DNA from: Dehalococcoidia bacterium UBA3254
GTDB lineage: Bacteria; Chloroflexota; Dehalococcoidia; Dehalococcoidales; UBA3254
Assembly (NCBI GenBank): GCA_002362735.1
Contig: DEUU01000305.1
Span: forward strand, 1 to 13,003
Length of the DNA stretch: 13,003 nt
Direction of reading: 5' to 3'
Below, one piece after another: positions 4,649 through 12,585 of the stretch. The translations under genes and the position numbers were made by a program. Position 1 is the first letter of the stretch, and every line of letters starts with the position of its first letter. Under the pieces are notes generated by a model. It was not told the origin of the DNA. It was given only the letters and a program-made list of their open reading frames with translations, and did no database searches.

Positions 4649-6025
4649 TTAGTAGTCTTTCAATATGTTAATCATGATATCGATGGCTTTATAAGCAAAT
4701 TCCCTGGTTATCGTTAAAGGTGGCATAAATCTGAAGACGTTGCCATATCGACCACACGGGGTCATGATCACTCCATTGTTCAATAGTCTCATCGCTATTT
4801 CCCCGCATTTGTCAGGAGCCAAAGGTTCTTTTGTTTTTCTATCTCCTACTACTTCTACCCCAATCATCAGCCCGTTGCCTCGAACATCACCAATGGCGTT
4901 AATAGTTCTGGAAGCATCATTAAACATACCTTTTATTTCTTCTCCTAATTGTTGGGTGCGTCCCAGTAAGTCCATATCTTTATCGGTAATCAGATCAATA
5001 TTAGTTAAACAGACTTTACATGAGAGGGCATTTCCAGCGAAGGTTCCGGGCTGTGAACCTTCGACCAGGCTTTTGTTTACATCTGATTTGAAGGTCACGC
5101 CAGCCATTGGAATGTCTCCGCCCATCCCCTTGCCCCAGGTCAACATATCCGGTACAACTCCGGAGTGCTGGACAGCCCACATTTTACCTGTACGCCCAGC
5201 CCCAGACTGCACTTCATCGGCAATATAGAGCGCCCCATATTTATTGACCGCTTGACGGATAATTTGGAAGAATTCCTTGGGCGGAACAACGTATCCTCCT
5301 TCGCCCTGTTGAGATTCAATAATGATTGCTGCCACGTCATCCGCAGCGGTATAAGGAGTATTGAGAATGTACTCAATATTTTTAGCACACTGTATGTCAC
5401 AGGCCGGATAAGCCATGTTAAAAGTACAACGGTAACAATAGCCATACGGCTGGTGAATAACTCCAGGCATCATCGGGCCCCATCCATGACGGTAGCGGTA
5501 ACCCGTTGTTAAAGCGGCGCTTCCCATCCAGACACCATGATAGGCACCGTGAAAGGCAATAATTTGAGATCTTCCGGTATAATGGCGAGCAAATTTTATT
5601 GCTGTCTCCACTGCCCCACTGCCACTCTGAGTAAATACCGTCTGACAATTTCCGGAAAGTCCCTCAGGCATGATCCCGGATATTCTCTTCGCCAGTTCAA
5701 TCCTTTTAACGTTGGTAGTATCTGTAGTATGCATGATCATACCGCATTGGTCGCGAATAGCCTGGAGTACCCTGGGGTGTCCCCGACCGACAGCATTAAC
5801 TGCAACACCAGCTGCCATATCAATAAAGATATTTTCATCTGCGTCTTTGACCGTGGCCCCTTTGCCTTCCTCCATAATAAGCGGAAATCCTCCAGCTCCC
5901 CGCGTTAAAGCTTCATACCTGGCAGATTCCTCCAATAATTTTTGCACTTCAGGCCCAGGTACTATGGTTTTCATTTTAGGTGCTTCCGGATATGATAATT
6001 TCGCCAGTTCCGCTTCGGAAATCAT
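4649..6025 (-). CDS. Class-III PLP aminotransferase (4-aminobutyrate aminotransferase-like)
   Basis: This 458-residue fold-type-I aminotransferase is of the GabT/ornithine-aminotransferase type. It transfers an amino group, usually a terminal one, to a keto acid such as 2-oxoglutarate. Visible marks are SGSGAVE (about 134-140, phosphate binding), the FHGAYHG region (158-164), IADEVQSGAGRTG (268-280) with Asp270 facing the PLP ring nitrogen, and the PLP-binding Lys299 in TWGKGMGGD. An insertion at about 194-215 carries four cysteines (197, 200, 209, 213). The ATG at 6025 has an SD GGAGGA (6031-6036). It is the last gene of a three-gene minus-strand run, 51 bases after ald, which suggests the two reactions are linked: alanine/pyruvate may supply or drain amino groups. 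The substrate (GABA, beta-alanine, ornithine, lysine) cannot be fixed from sequence; an omega-amino acid racemase of this fold is also possible. Confidence 0.87.
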   Translation of the reverse strand: MISEAELAKLSYPEAPKMKTIVPGPEVQKLLEESARYEALTRGAGGFPLIMEEGKGATVKDADENIFIDMAAGVAVNAVGRGHPRVLQAIRDQCGMIMHTTDTTNVKRIELAKRISGIMPEGLSGNCQTVFTQSGSGAVETAIKFARHYTGRSQIIAFHGAYHGVWMGSAALTTGYRYRHGWGPMMPGVIHQPYGYCYRCTFNMAYPACDIQCAKNIEYILNTPYTAADDVAAIIIESQQGEGGYVVPPKEFFQIIRQAVNKYGALYIADEVQSGAGRTGKMWAVQHSGVVPDMLTWGKGMGGDIPMAGVTFKSDVNKSLVEGSQPGTFAGNALSCKVCLTNIDLITDKDMDLLGRTQQLGEEIKGMFNDASRTINAIGDVRGNGLMIGVEVVGDRKTKEPLAPDKCGEIAMRLLNNGVIMTPCGRYGNVFRFMPPLTITREFAYKAIDIMINILKDY

Positions 6026-6076
6026 TTTGTTCCTCCAAAACGTTTGTTCTTAAAGGTCTCTAAAATGGGTATTCTT

Positions 6077-7198
6077 TCATAACGCTGCTACCAGCAATTC
6101 ATAGGGAACAAAATCTAAACCTGTAGCCTCAGCCACGGGTTTATTGGTCAATTTTCCTTTATAAATATTAAGGCCTCTTCTTAATGAGAGGTCTCTGGCC
6201 AGAGCTTTCTCATATCCGATGTTAGCCAAATTCAGCGCATAAGGGGAAGTAGCATTTGTTAAAGCGAATGTTGACGTCCGGGCTACACAGGCGGGCATAT
6301 TAGCCACACAATACTGAATCACTCCTTCAACTACGAACACTGGATTTTCAAAACTGGTAGGAACCGAAGTTTCAAAGCATCCGCCTTGATCAATAGCTAC
6401 ATCCACCATGACCGATCCTTTTCTCATTTTAGAAATCATCTCCCGGGTGACCAATTTCCTGGCTTTAGCGCCAGGTACCAGGACGGCACCGATGACAACA
6501 TCTGCTTCAGCTACGGATTGCTCGATGTTATGAGAATTTGATGATAAAAGCGAGATTCTGCCTCCGAGAATATCATCAAGATATCTAAGTTTATCCAGAC
6601 TGATATCTAACAGCGTAACATGAGCACCCATACCTAAAGCGATTTTGGCGGCGTTAATACCGACCGTTCCCCCTCCGATAATTGTCACATTGGCGGGTCT
6701 TACACCCGGTACTCCGCCCAACAAGACTCCGCTTCCACCGGTTTCTTTTTGCAGATAGTGTGAACCTACCTGGACTGAGAGTTTGCCGGCAATTTCGCTC
6801 ATCGGAGTTAAAAGCGGCAAAGAGTTATTTTCTAGCTGGACTGTTTCGTACGCTATTCCAATTATCTTGCGGTCCAGTAACGCGCGGGTTAACTCTGGTG
6901 CAGGAGCCAGGTGAAGGTAAGTGAATAAGATTTGATTTTCGCTAAGCAAACCATATTCTTGAGGGAGTGGTTCTTTTACTTTAAAAATCATATCCGATTC
7001 TTTAAATATAGATTCAGCAGAAGAAGCGATTTCGGCACCTGCAGCCAGGTATTCGGCGTCAGATATACCTGAACCCTCACCGGCATGGCTCTGAAGTATG
7101 ACTTTGTGTCCATTTTCTTTCATGGCGCGTACTCCGGAGGGTACGATTGCAACGCGATATTCATTGTTTTTAATTTCTTTTGGAATGCCAATAATCAT
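6077..7198 (-). CDS. ald: Alanine dehydrogenase
   Basis: Ald catalyses the NAD-dependent reversible deamination of L-alanine to pyruvate and ammonium. The length (373 aa) is typical. The canonical residues fall at their standard numbers: Arg15 and Lys75 (substrate binding), His96 (in HLAP) and Asp270 (in DVAIDQGG). The Rossmann motif GGGTVG is at 175-180, with Asp198 ending the second strand. The late signature reads IQYCVANMPACVARTST, where the family usually has HYCVANMPGAV; the Gln and Ala-Cys substitutions are mildly unusual. The start is supported by AGGAGG (7205-7210) six bases before the ATG. It lies between the transporter and the aminotransferase on the same strand, with gaps of 78 and 51 bases, fitting an amino-acid catabolic operon that feeds pyruvate and NADH. 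An alternative in the same superfamily, pyridine nucleotide transhydrogenase alpha, is excluded by the exact Ald motifs. Confidence 0.95.
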   Translation of the reverse strand: MIIGIPKEIKNNEYRVAIVPSGVRAMKENGHKVILQSHAGEGSGISDAEYLAAGAEIASSAESIFKESDMIFKVKEPLPQEYGLLSENQILFTYLHLAPAPELTRALLDRKIIGIAYETVQLENNSLPLLTPMSEIAGKLSVQVGSHYLQKETGGSGVLLGGVPGVRPANVTIIGGGTVGINAAKIALGMGAHVTLLDISLDKLRYLDDILGGRISLLSSNSHNIEQSVAEADVVIGAVLVPGAKARKLVTREMISKMRKGSVMVDVAIDQGGCFETSVPTSFENPVFVVEGVIQYCVANMPACVARTSTFALTNATSPYALNLANIGYEKALARDLSLRRGLNIYKGKLTNKPVAEATGLDFVPYELLVAAL

Positions 7199-7276
7199 AC
7201 CGCGCCTCCTTTTCTGATATATTATAGATTACTTTAGGTCGGATAAAACATGAAATACGGGCAAGCGGGGTGAATT

Positions 7277-8548
7277 TTATTTTAGCGAATCAGAGGCTTT
7301 TGATACTTCTGCAGTTTCAAGTGATTTCCCGGTTTCTCCGATTCTCGAAGACAGGATAGAGCCTAAAACAAGTAACGTCGTCAAAAAGATTAAAGGGTAA
7401 GAATATCCGCCGCTTACGCCATGGAGAAATTCCATGAAAGGTACGATAACTACCGCCGCTCCATTTCCCAACAATTGAAGGTAAGCGATAGAAATACCCG
7501 CATATTTCTCTCCAGTGATTTCAAGGGACATGGTAAACATTATGGGCAAAGCGGATAACAGGAAGAATCCCAGGAATATGCCGTTACCAATATTCCCCCA
7601 AAAGTTGTTCTGAATCAGGAGAACGACAGAACAGACAGAGCCGATAAAGGATGCGAGAATCAAAAACGGTTTCCTTTTTTGCACCCTGTCGGAAACGAAT
7701 GGCACAATAATACAGCCTAACATTCCGCTGAATATTAAAATACTGGAAATAGTTCCGGCATCCACCATGGATATTTGGTGCAGCTCATTCAGAATTTTCT
7801 CGAGCCAGGTCGCAATTCCGTTAAAAACGCCTATACCAAGAAGTGCTATGAATCCGAGAATTAAAAAGTCCTTCTGTTTGAGAATGTTTTTTATTCCTTG
7901 AAGGATAGGAATGGGATAATCGATTGCATCTTCTCTTACCGGAGACGGAGGCCTGGACTTGACGAAAACAAAGAAGAAAATAATGCCGATGCCGCCCAAA
8001 ATGCCGTAAATTAATAACATGGCAGTAAATCCGAGTGAATCCACGAGAAGTGGGGTGATGCCCAGGCCGATGATCATCCCGATGAACATCGATAGTGAAC
8101 CCAGTCCTATTGCCGTAGCCTCTTCATCGGGGGGGAACCAGGCAACCACTAATTTTGTAATTCCATTGAGAACGAAGGGCTGTCCTATCGAGATTCCGAT
8201 TTGAGAAATCAAGATAAGGGCATAAGAGGAGGGATCTATCAAGCGAACGAGACTGAAAATGCCGGTGAAAATGGTTCCCAGACCGATGCCAAATTTGAAC
8301 CCTTTTTTATCAATGATAAAGCCTGCAGGTAAAGATAAGATAAGATAAAGCAGCGGAAAAACCAGAGCCAACCAACCGGTGCTCATCGCGGATACGCCGA
8401 GGTTCTTCTCAATATAAGTATCTATCGCTGAAAAGTTTAACCAGTATAATTGTGTTAATGCCGCTACATACATGTAGGCTGCCAGGACAACCCAGCGATA
8501 CCGATAAATCCTGGTATTGATTGGATCAGCCTTTTTTGACAAAACCAT
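7277..8548 (-). CDS. Major facilitator superfamily transporter, FLVCR-like
   Basis: This 423-residue membrane protein has about 12 hydrophobic segments in two halves, a cytoplasmic N-terminus and a polar C-terminal tail. The loop between helices 2 and 3 carries the MFS motif-A remnant GFIIDKKGFK (about 76-85). The motifs LYWLNFSAI in helix 1 and QPFVLNGITKLVVAWFPPDE between helices 4 and 5 resemble the FLVCR/DIRC2-type branch (SLC49), eukaryotic members of which move haem or choline. Prokaryotic relatives have no settled substrate. It is the first gene of the minus-strand operon with ald and the aminotransferase, so an amino acid or amine is the likeliest cargo by context; this is inference. 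The SD is weak (AGGG just before the ATG). Its promoter must lie in the 122-bp divergent region with nested inverted repeats. Confidence 0.85.
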   Translation of the reverse strand: MVLSKKADPINTRIYRYRWVVLAAYMYVAALTQLYWLNFSAIDTYIEKNLGVSAMSTGWLALVFPLLYLILSLPAGFIIDKKGFKFGIGLGTIFTGIFSLVRLIDPSSYALILISQIGISIGQPFVLNGITKLVVAWFPPDEEATAIGLGSLSMFIGMIIGLGITPLLVDSLGFTAMLLIYGILGGIGIIFFFVFVKSRPPSPVREDAIDYPIPILQGIKNILKQKDFLILGFIALLGIGVFNGIATWLEKILNELHQISMVDAGTISSILIFSGMLGCIIVPFVSDRVQKRKPFLILASFIGSVCSVVLLIQNNFWGNIGNGIFLGFFLLSALPIMFTMSLEITGEKYAGISIAYLQLLGNGAAVVIVPFMEFLHGVSGGYSYPLIFLTTLLVLGSILSSRIGETGKSLETAEVSKASDSLK

Positions 8549-8571
8549 TTCCCTATGATAAGGCTATTTCC

Positions 8572-8633
8572 TGAAACAATCAAATGGGAATAAATAATTA
8601 ATATAATTATTTATGGGGCTAAATATTGTTTCA
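8572..8633. promoter_or_regulatory. Divergent promoter region with nested concentric inverted repeats
   Basis: Outer 9-base arms TGAAACAAT (8572-8580) and ATTGTTTCA (8625-8633) are centred at 8602.5. Inside them is an 11-base-arm palindrome, ATAAATAATTA-ATA-TAATTATTTAT (8590-8614), centred at 8602. The outer arms contain -35-like [CT]TGAAA on each strand, and the AT-rich core supplies -10-like sequences at about 17-18 bases on each strand, including a TATAAT at 8602-8607. The layout fits overlapping divergent promoters for the MFS-ald-aminotransferase operon and apgM, possibly with a shared operator. Confidence 0.5.
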
Positions 8634-8670
8634 AATAATTTGAATAAGAAATAGAGAAGGAGGGCTGGAG

Positions 8671-9876
8671 ATGAATATTTTGGAGTTGATGGAAAATATT
8701 TCTGCACCTTCCCCTGTAAAAGTGATAGTGCTTGCCATAGATGGACTGGGAGGATTACCTGATCCAGATACCGGGAAAACCGAGTTGGAGAGTGCCAGAA
8801 CGCCCAATATGGACAGACTGGCTTTTGAAGGGAGTTGCGGACTAATGGACCCGATTAGACCCGGCATCACACCCGGTAGTTTACCGGGGCATCTCGCAAT
8901 TTTCGGTTTTGATCCGCTAAATTATACCATCGGTAGAGGTGCCATGGAAGCCATCGGTACGAACTTTGATTTGCAAGCCGAAGACATTGTGGCGAGAGGA
9001 AATTTCGCGACTATAAACAAAGAGAATATCATTCTTGACAGGAGAGCCGGGAGGATCACGACTGAAATTGCCATGGGACTCTGTCAACTTCTGGATGGGA
9101 TGGAGATTGAGGGGGTGAAATTAATTGTGCGCCCGGTTAACGATTATCGTTTCATTGTTGTTTTTCGAGGAGAAGGATTAGCTTCCGGGGTAAGCGACTC
9201 TGATCCTCAGCAGAATGGTCTGGCTCCGCGCAAAATCATGCCATTAAATGTCCCCGCGGAAAAAACGGCGAAAATAGCTAACAAATTCATTGCTAAAGCT
9301 CGCATAGTTCTAAATAAACATCATCCAGCTAATATGATTTTATTGCGCGGTTTTTCCAAACGGCCTCAATTTCCCAGCATGACTGAAATCTATAAGATTA
9401 AAATTGCAGCTATATCCACATTTCCCATGTACCGAGGGCTGGCAAGTCTGGTAGGTATAGAAATTCTGGATACGGGTCCCAGCCTGGAAGATGAATTTGT
9501 GACTTTGGAAAAATATTACCCGGATTATAATTTTGTGTTCCTGCATATCAAACAAGTAGATACCGCGGGGGAGGATGGAGATTTCGGCCGCAAAACAAAA
9601 CTCATAGAAGAGGTAGACCAGCTTTTGGGAAAGGTCATCAAGCTCAATCCGGGTGTTATCGTAGTCACCAGTGATCATTCTACTCCAGCTACTATGGCTT
9701 TACACAGCTGGCATCCGGTACCTGTGATCATTCGCTCTAAATTGAGCCGTGCCGACAAGTTGAATAAGTTCTCTGAATCCACGTGCTTGAGGGGTGGGCT
9801 GGGAAAATTTCCTGCTATTTATCTCATGCCGTTGATCATGGCACACGCTCAAAAGCTGGGAAAGTTCGGGGCTTAA
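8671..9876 (+). CDS. apgM: 2,3-bisphosphoglycerate-independent phosphoglycerate mutase, archaeal type (aPGAM)
   Basis: ApgM interconverts 3- and 2-phosphoglycerate in glycolysis/gluconeogenesis through a phosphoserine intermediate in a two-metal alkaline-phosphatase-type site. The 401-residue length fits the aPGAM family, not the ~510-residue GpmI. Visible marks are IDGLGG with metal ligand Asp24; PGSLPGHLAIFGFDP with the likely nucleophile Ser70; the IGRGAMEAIG segment (87-96); KQVDTAGEDGD (294-304) with Asp298; and SDHSTPATMALHSWHP (334-349) with Asp335, His336, His345 and His348. The start is set by AGGAGG (8658-8663), seven bases before the ATG. It is the first gene of the plus-strand run, 48 bases before tpiA, pairing two glycolytic enzymes. 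The bacterial branch of this archaeal-type family is found in Chloroflexota and Deinococcus-Thermus relatives among others. Confidence 0.94.
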   Translation: MNILELMENISAPSPVKVIVLAIDGLGGLPDPDTGKTELESARTPNMDRLAFEGSCGLMDPIRPGITPGSLPGHLAIFGFDPLNYTIGRGAMEAIGTNFDLQAEDIVARGNFATINKENIILDRRAGRITTEIAMGLCQLLDGMEIEGVKLIVRPVNDYRFIVVFRGEGLASGVSDSDPQQNGLAPRKIMPLNVPAEKTAKIANKFIAKARIVLNKHHPANMILLRGFSKRPQFPSMTEIYKIKIAAISTFPMYRGLASLVGIEILDTGPSLEDEFVTLEKYYPDYNFVFLHIKQVDTAGEDGDFGRKTKLIEEVDQLLGKVIKLNPGVIVVTSDHSTPATMALHSWHPVPVIIRSKLSRADKLNKFSESTCLRGGLGKFPAIYLMPLIMAHAQKLGKFGA

Positions 9877-9924
9877 GGTTATAATAGAGAAAATCAGGTG
9901 AATTTCGTGAGTAAGGAGGAGTAT

Positions 9925-10689
9925 ATGCGCATCCCCATGATCGCCGGCAACTGGAAAATGAATACCACTCTCAGCGAAGCTTCCAAATTGGTAAAAGACC
10001 TCCAGCCGGAAATCGAAGATATCGCTAATATCAAGAAAGTATTATGCCCGCCCTTTATATCTTTAGCCTCGGTGTGTGCGATTCTTACGGGCAGCAGTAT
10101 CCAGACTGGTGCGCAAAACCTCTACTTCGAAGAAAAAGGAGCTTACACTGGAGAAATTTCACCACTTATGCTCGTCGACCTGTGCGAATATGTTATTATC
10201 GGTCACTCTGAGAGACGACAATATTTTCACGAGACAGGAGAAGTGATAAGTAAGAAGGTGTCAGCAGCGATAAAGAACAAATTAAAGCCAATTCTTTGCG
10301 TAGGAGAAAACCTGAACCAGTATGAGGCAGGAAAGACTCAGGAAGTGGTGGTTGAGCAGATTGAATCCTCCCTGGCTGGCGTTTCGGAAGGGAATGCTCT
10401 GACGATTGCTTATGAACCGGTTTGGGCTATTGGCACTGGCAAAGCTGCAAATGGAAAACAGGCCAATGAAACAATACATTTAATACGTAACACAGTATCG
10501 AAAAAGTACAATGCGAATATTGCTGATAGTATCCCTATTCTTTATGGAGGGAGTGTCACCGCCGCTAACATTGCGGATTTTGTTTCACAGCCGGATATTG
10601 ACGGCGGCCTGGTGGGAGGCGCCAGTTTGAAACCCAGGGAATTCATAGAAATAGTAAAAATAACGGCAAAAATTCGCAATCTTGCTTGA
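9925..10689 (+). CDS. tpiA: Triosephosphate isomerase
   Basis: TpiA interconverts dihydroxyacetone phosphate and glyceraldehyde 3-phosphate; the fold is a TIM barrel, usually a dimer. With the start at 9925 it is 254 residues, the normal size. Catalytic residues are visible: Asn9 and Lys11 in AGNWKMN, His94 in IIGHSERR, and Glu164 in AYEPVWAIGTGKAA, which also contains the phosphate-gripping loop 6. The GGS and GGLVGGASL phosphate-binding segments follow near the end. An in-frame GTG at 9898 would add nine residues, but the SD AGGAGG (9914-9919) points to the ATG at 9925, which opens directly into the conserved MRIPMIAGNWKMN. A perfect TATAAT at 9880-9885 upstream lacks a good -35, so co-transcription with apgM is the simpler view. 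The last 8 bp overlap miaA. Confidence 0.96.
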   Translation: MRIPMIAGNWKMNTTLSEASKLVKDLQPEIEDIANIKKVLCPPFISLASVCAILTGSSIQTGAQNLYFEEKGAYTGEISPLMLVDLCEYVIIGHSERRQYFHETGEVISKKVSAAIKNKLKPILCVGENLNQYEAGKTQEVVVEQIESSLAGVSEGNALTIAYEPVWAIGTGKAANGKQANETIHLIRNTVSKKYNANIADSIPILYGGSVTAANIADFVSQPDIDGGLVGGASLKPREFIEIVKITAKIRNLA

Positions 10690-11641
10690 GGAAACAGGTA
10701 TAAACAATACCTTAAAATCCAAATTTCTGATAGTGATATTGGGGCCTACCGGGACGGGTAAAAGCCGATTGGCCATTCATATAGCGCAAAAATTCAATGG
10801 GGAAATAGTCAACGCGGACAGCCGCCAGGTGTATCGATACATGAATATCGGGACGGCTAAACCATCAAAGGAAGAACTCGAACAGGTCCCTCATCATCTC
10901 TTCAATATCATCGATCCGGATGAAGTCTTCAGTCTGGCTCAGTACCAGGATCTCGCAAACAAATCCATTAAAAGCATTCAAAAGCGTCAAAGTTTACCTG
11001 TTCTGGTTGGCGGCAGCGGACAATACATCTGGGCTGTTGTTGAAGGTTGGGAAATACCCCGCATTCCCCCTGATCAGGAATTTCGCCGGAGCCTGGAAAA
11101 ACTGGCCTCTGAAAATGGAATCGACTATTTATACCAGCGTTTGACAGACAGTGATCCAGTTGCGGCAAAGAAGATTGATCAGCGAAATATCCGGCGGGTG
11201 ATCCGTGCCATGGAAGTAGCACATGAGGCACAGGAACCTATTTCCAAACTCCAGAACAAGAAAGCCCCGGATTTTAATATTCTGATTATCGGCCTTACGG
11301 CTGAAAGGGAAGTTCTTTACCAGAGAATTGATTTCAGGGTAGATGATATGATTCGGAGAGGATTGATCAATGAAATTAATAAACTCAACCAAATGAACTA
11401 CGGATTTGAATTATCGTCAATGAACAGCATTGGCTACAAGCAGATTGGCTCGAATTTACGTGGGGAAATCAGCCAGGAAGAAGCTATCCGGCAGATAAAA
11501 ACAAATAGCCATCGATTTGTACGTCATCAATACGCCTGGTTCCATTTAGATGACCCGCGCATACACTGGTTCAATATTCAAAACGAAATAGAAACGGAGA
11601 TATTTTCTCTGGTAGCGAACTTCCTGGAGGAAGCTAAATAA
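10682..11641 (+). CDS. miaA: tRNA dimethylallyltransferase
   Basis: MiaA transfers a dimethylallyl group to N6 of adenosine 37 in tRNAs that read UNN codons. It has the family marks: P-loop GPTGTGKS (21-28), DSRQVYRYMNIGTAKP (46-61), GGSGQYI (about 109-115), RRVIRAMEV, and a late NSIGYKQI. The 319-residue length is normal. The only upstream start I can find that preserves the first beta-strand (KFLIVIL) is TTG at 10682, inside the last codons of tpiA and without a clear SD. The 8-bp overlap suggests translational coupling. Later in-frame GTG and TTG codons would cut the P-loop strand, so the exact start is the uncertain part. There is no paralog or truncation, and downstream 73 bases separate it from dapF. 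Confidence 0.94.
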   Translation: MLEETGINNTLKSKFLIVILGPTGTGKSRLAIHIAQKFNGEIVNADSRQVYRYMNIGTAKPSKEELEQVPHHLFNIIDPDEVFSLAQYQDLANKSIKSIQKRQSLPVLVGGSGQYIWAVVEGWEIPRIPPDQEFRRSLEKLASENGIDYLYQRLTDSDPVAAKKIDQRNIRRVIRAMEVAHEAQEPISKLQNKKAPDFNILIIGLTAEREVLYQRIDFRVDDMIRRGLINEINKLNQMNYGFELSSMNSIGYKQIGSNLRGEISQEEAIRQIKTNSHRFVRHQYAWFHLDDPRIHWFNIQNEIETEIFSLVANFLEEAK

Positions 11642-11644
11642 CGG

Positions 11645-11673
11645 GTGTCAGATTCTTTTCGATATGTTATATT
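11645..11673 (+). promoter_or_regulatory. Candidate promoter for dapF-dapL
   Basis: The candidate has a -35-like GTGTCA (11645-11650), a 17-base spacer and a -10 TATATT (11668-11673). An alternative -10, TATACT, lies at 11673-11678. It sits in the only sizeable gap (73 bases) between miaA and dapF. The -35 matches consensus at only 4/6, so dapF may instead be transcribed from upstream. Confidence 0.3.
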
Positions 11674-11714
11674 ATACTTAAATCGTGGTTCAATTGTATT
11701 TCATAGAGGATAAA

Positions 11715-12563
11715 ATGGAATTCACAAAGATGCATGGGGCGGGTAATGACTTTGTCATGATTAAGCCTGAAAAGAATGAAGCCAACTGGCCGGAATTAGC
11801 GCAAAAAATGTGTCATCGGCATTTCGGAATTGGGGCGGATGGTATTATTTTGGCATTGCCTTCCAGTGTTGCCGATGTCCGGATGAGAATATTTAATCCT
11901 GATGGGTCTGAAGCAGAGACATGCGGAAACGGATTAAGATGTCTGGCAAAATATGCGGTATTAAATAAATTGATTAAACCCGGATCAACAGAGATAACTA
12001 TTGAAACCATACCCGGGGTAAGAAAAATAACGCTGGAATACCGTGGACAGGAATTAGACCGGATCCAGGTGGGCATTGGAGTTCCCAGATTTGATGCCAA
12101 GGATATCCCGGTCAAAATTGATCCGACAAAATCCTGCGGGCCGATAACAGATTATCCTCTAGTGGTTGAAGGGAACAGGTTGGCTTTAAACTTTGTTTCG
12201 ATGGGAAATCCTCATGCGGTCTGTTTCTTGGACCAGGAACTAAAAGAATTTAATTTAAAAGAAATCGGCCCCAGGGTTGAAAATAATTCGATATTTCCTC
12301 AAAGAATAAACTTTGAAATTGTCCGGGTAAAAGACCGACGTACCCTGGAAATGAGGGTATGGGAGAGGGGAGCCGGAGAGACACTGGCGTGTGGTACAGG
12401 TGCTTGCGCCGCGGCGGTAGCCGCCAGGATTCATAACTATATTGATTACCAAGTTGACATAATATTACCAGGTGGAACATTGAATATCGAATGGGATGGG
12501 GACGGGGAGGTGTTAATGAGCGGTCCCGCAGAAGTCGTATTTTCAGGGAATTGGCCGCAATAA
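11715..12563 (+). CDS. dapF: Diaminopimelate epimerase
   Basis: DapF converts LL- to meso-diaminopimelate, the precursor of lysine and of peptidoglycan cross-links, using two cysteines as acid and base. Both are present: Cys70 in ETCGNGLRC and Cys226 in [10 protein letters not shown]. The N-terminal MHGAGNDFV is typical. From the ATG at 11715 the protein has 282 residues, the usual size; an SD-like GAGGA (11706-11710) precedes it. An in-frame GTG at 11685 would add ten residues (VQLYFIEDK...) ahead of the conserved start and has no ribosome-binding site, so I reject it. Twenty-two bases separate it from dapL, whose product supplies its substrate. Confidence 0.96.
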   Translation: MEFTKMHGAGNDFVMIKPEKNEANWPELAQKMCHRHFGIGADGIILALPSSVADVRMRIFNPDGSEAETCGNGLRCLAKYAVLNKLIKPGSTEITIETIPGVRKITLEYRGQELDRIQVGIGVPRFDAKDIPVKIDPTKSCGPITDYPLVVEGNRLALNFVSMGNPHAVCFLDQELKEFNLKEIGPRVENNSIFPQRINFEIVRVKDRRTLEMRVWERGAGETLACGTGACAAAVAARIHNYIDYQVDIILPGGTLNIEWDGDGEVLMSGPAEVVFSGNWPQ

Positions 12564-12585
12564 TCAAATTAGAAGGTGCAAAGAA

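Noticed and set aside
9898..9924. GTG start for tpiA that would add nine residues
   Set aside because: The SD at 9914-9919 lies downstream of the GTG and serves the ATG at 9925, which begins the conserved N-terminus.
11685..11714. GTG start for dapF that would add ten residues
   Set aside because: There is no SD, and the family starts right before MHGAGNDFV, as with the ATG at 11715.
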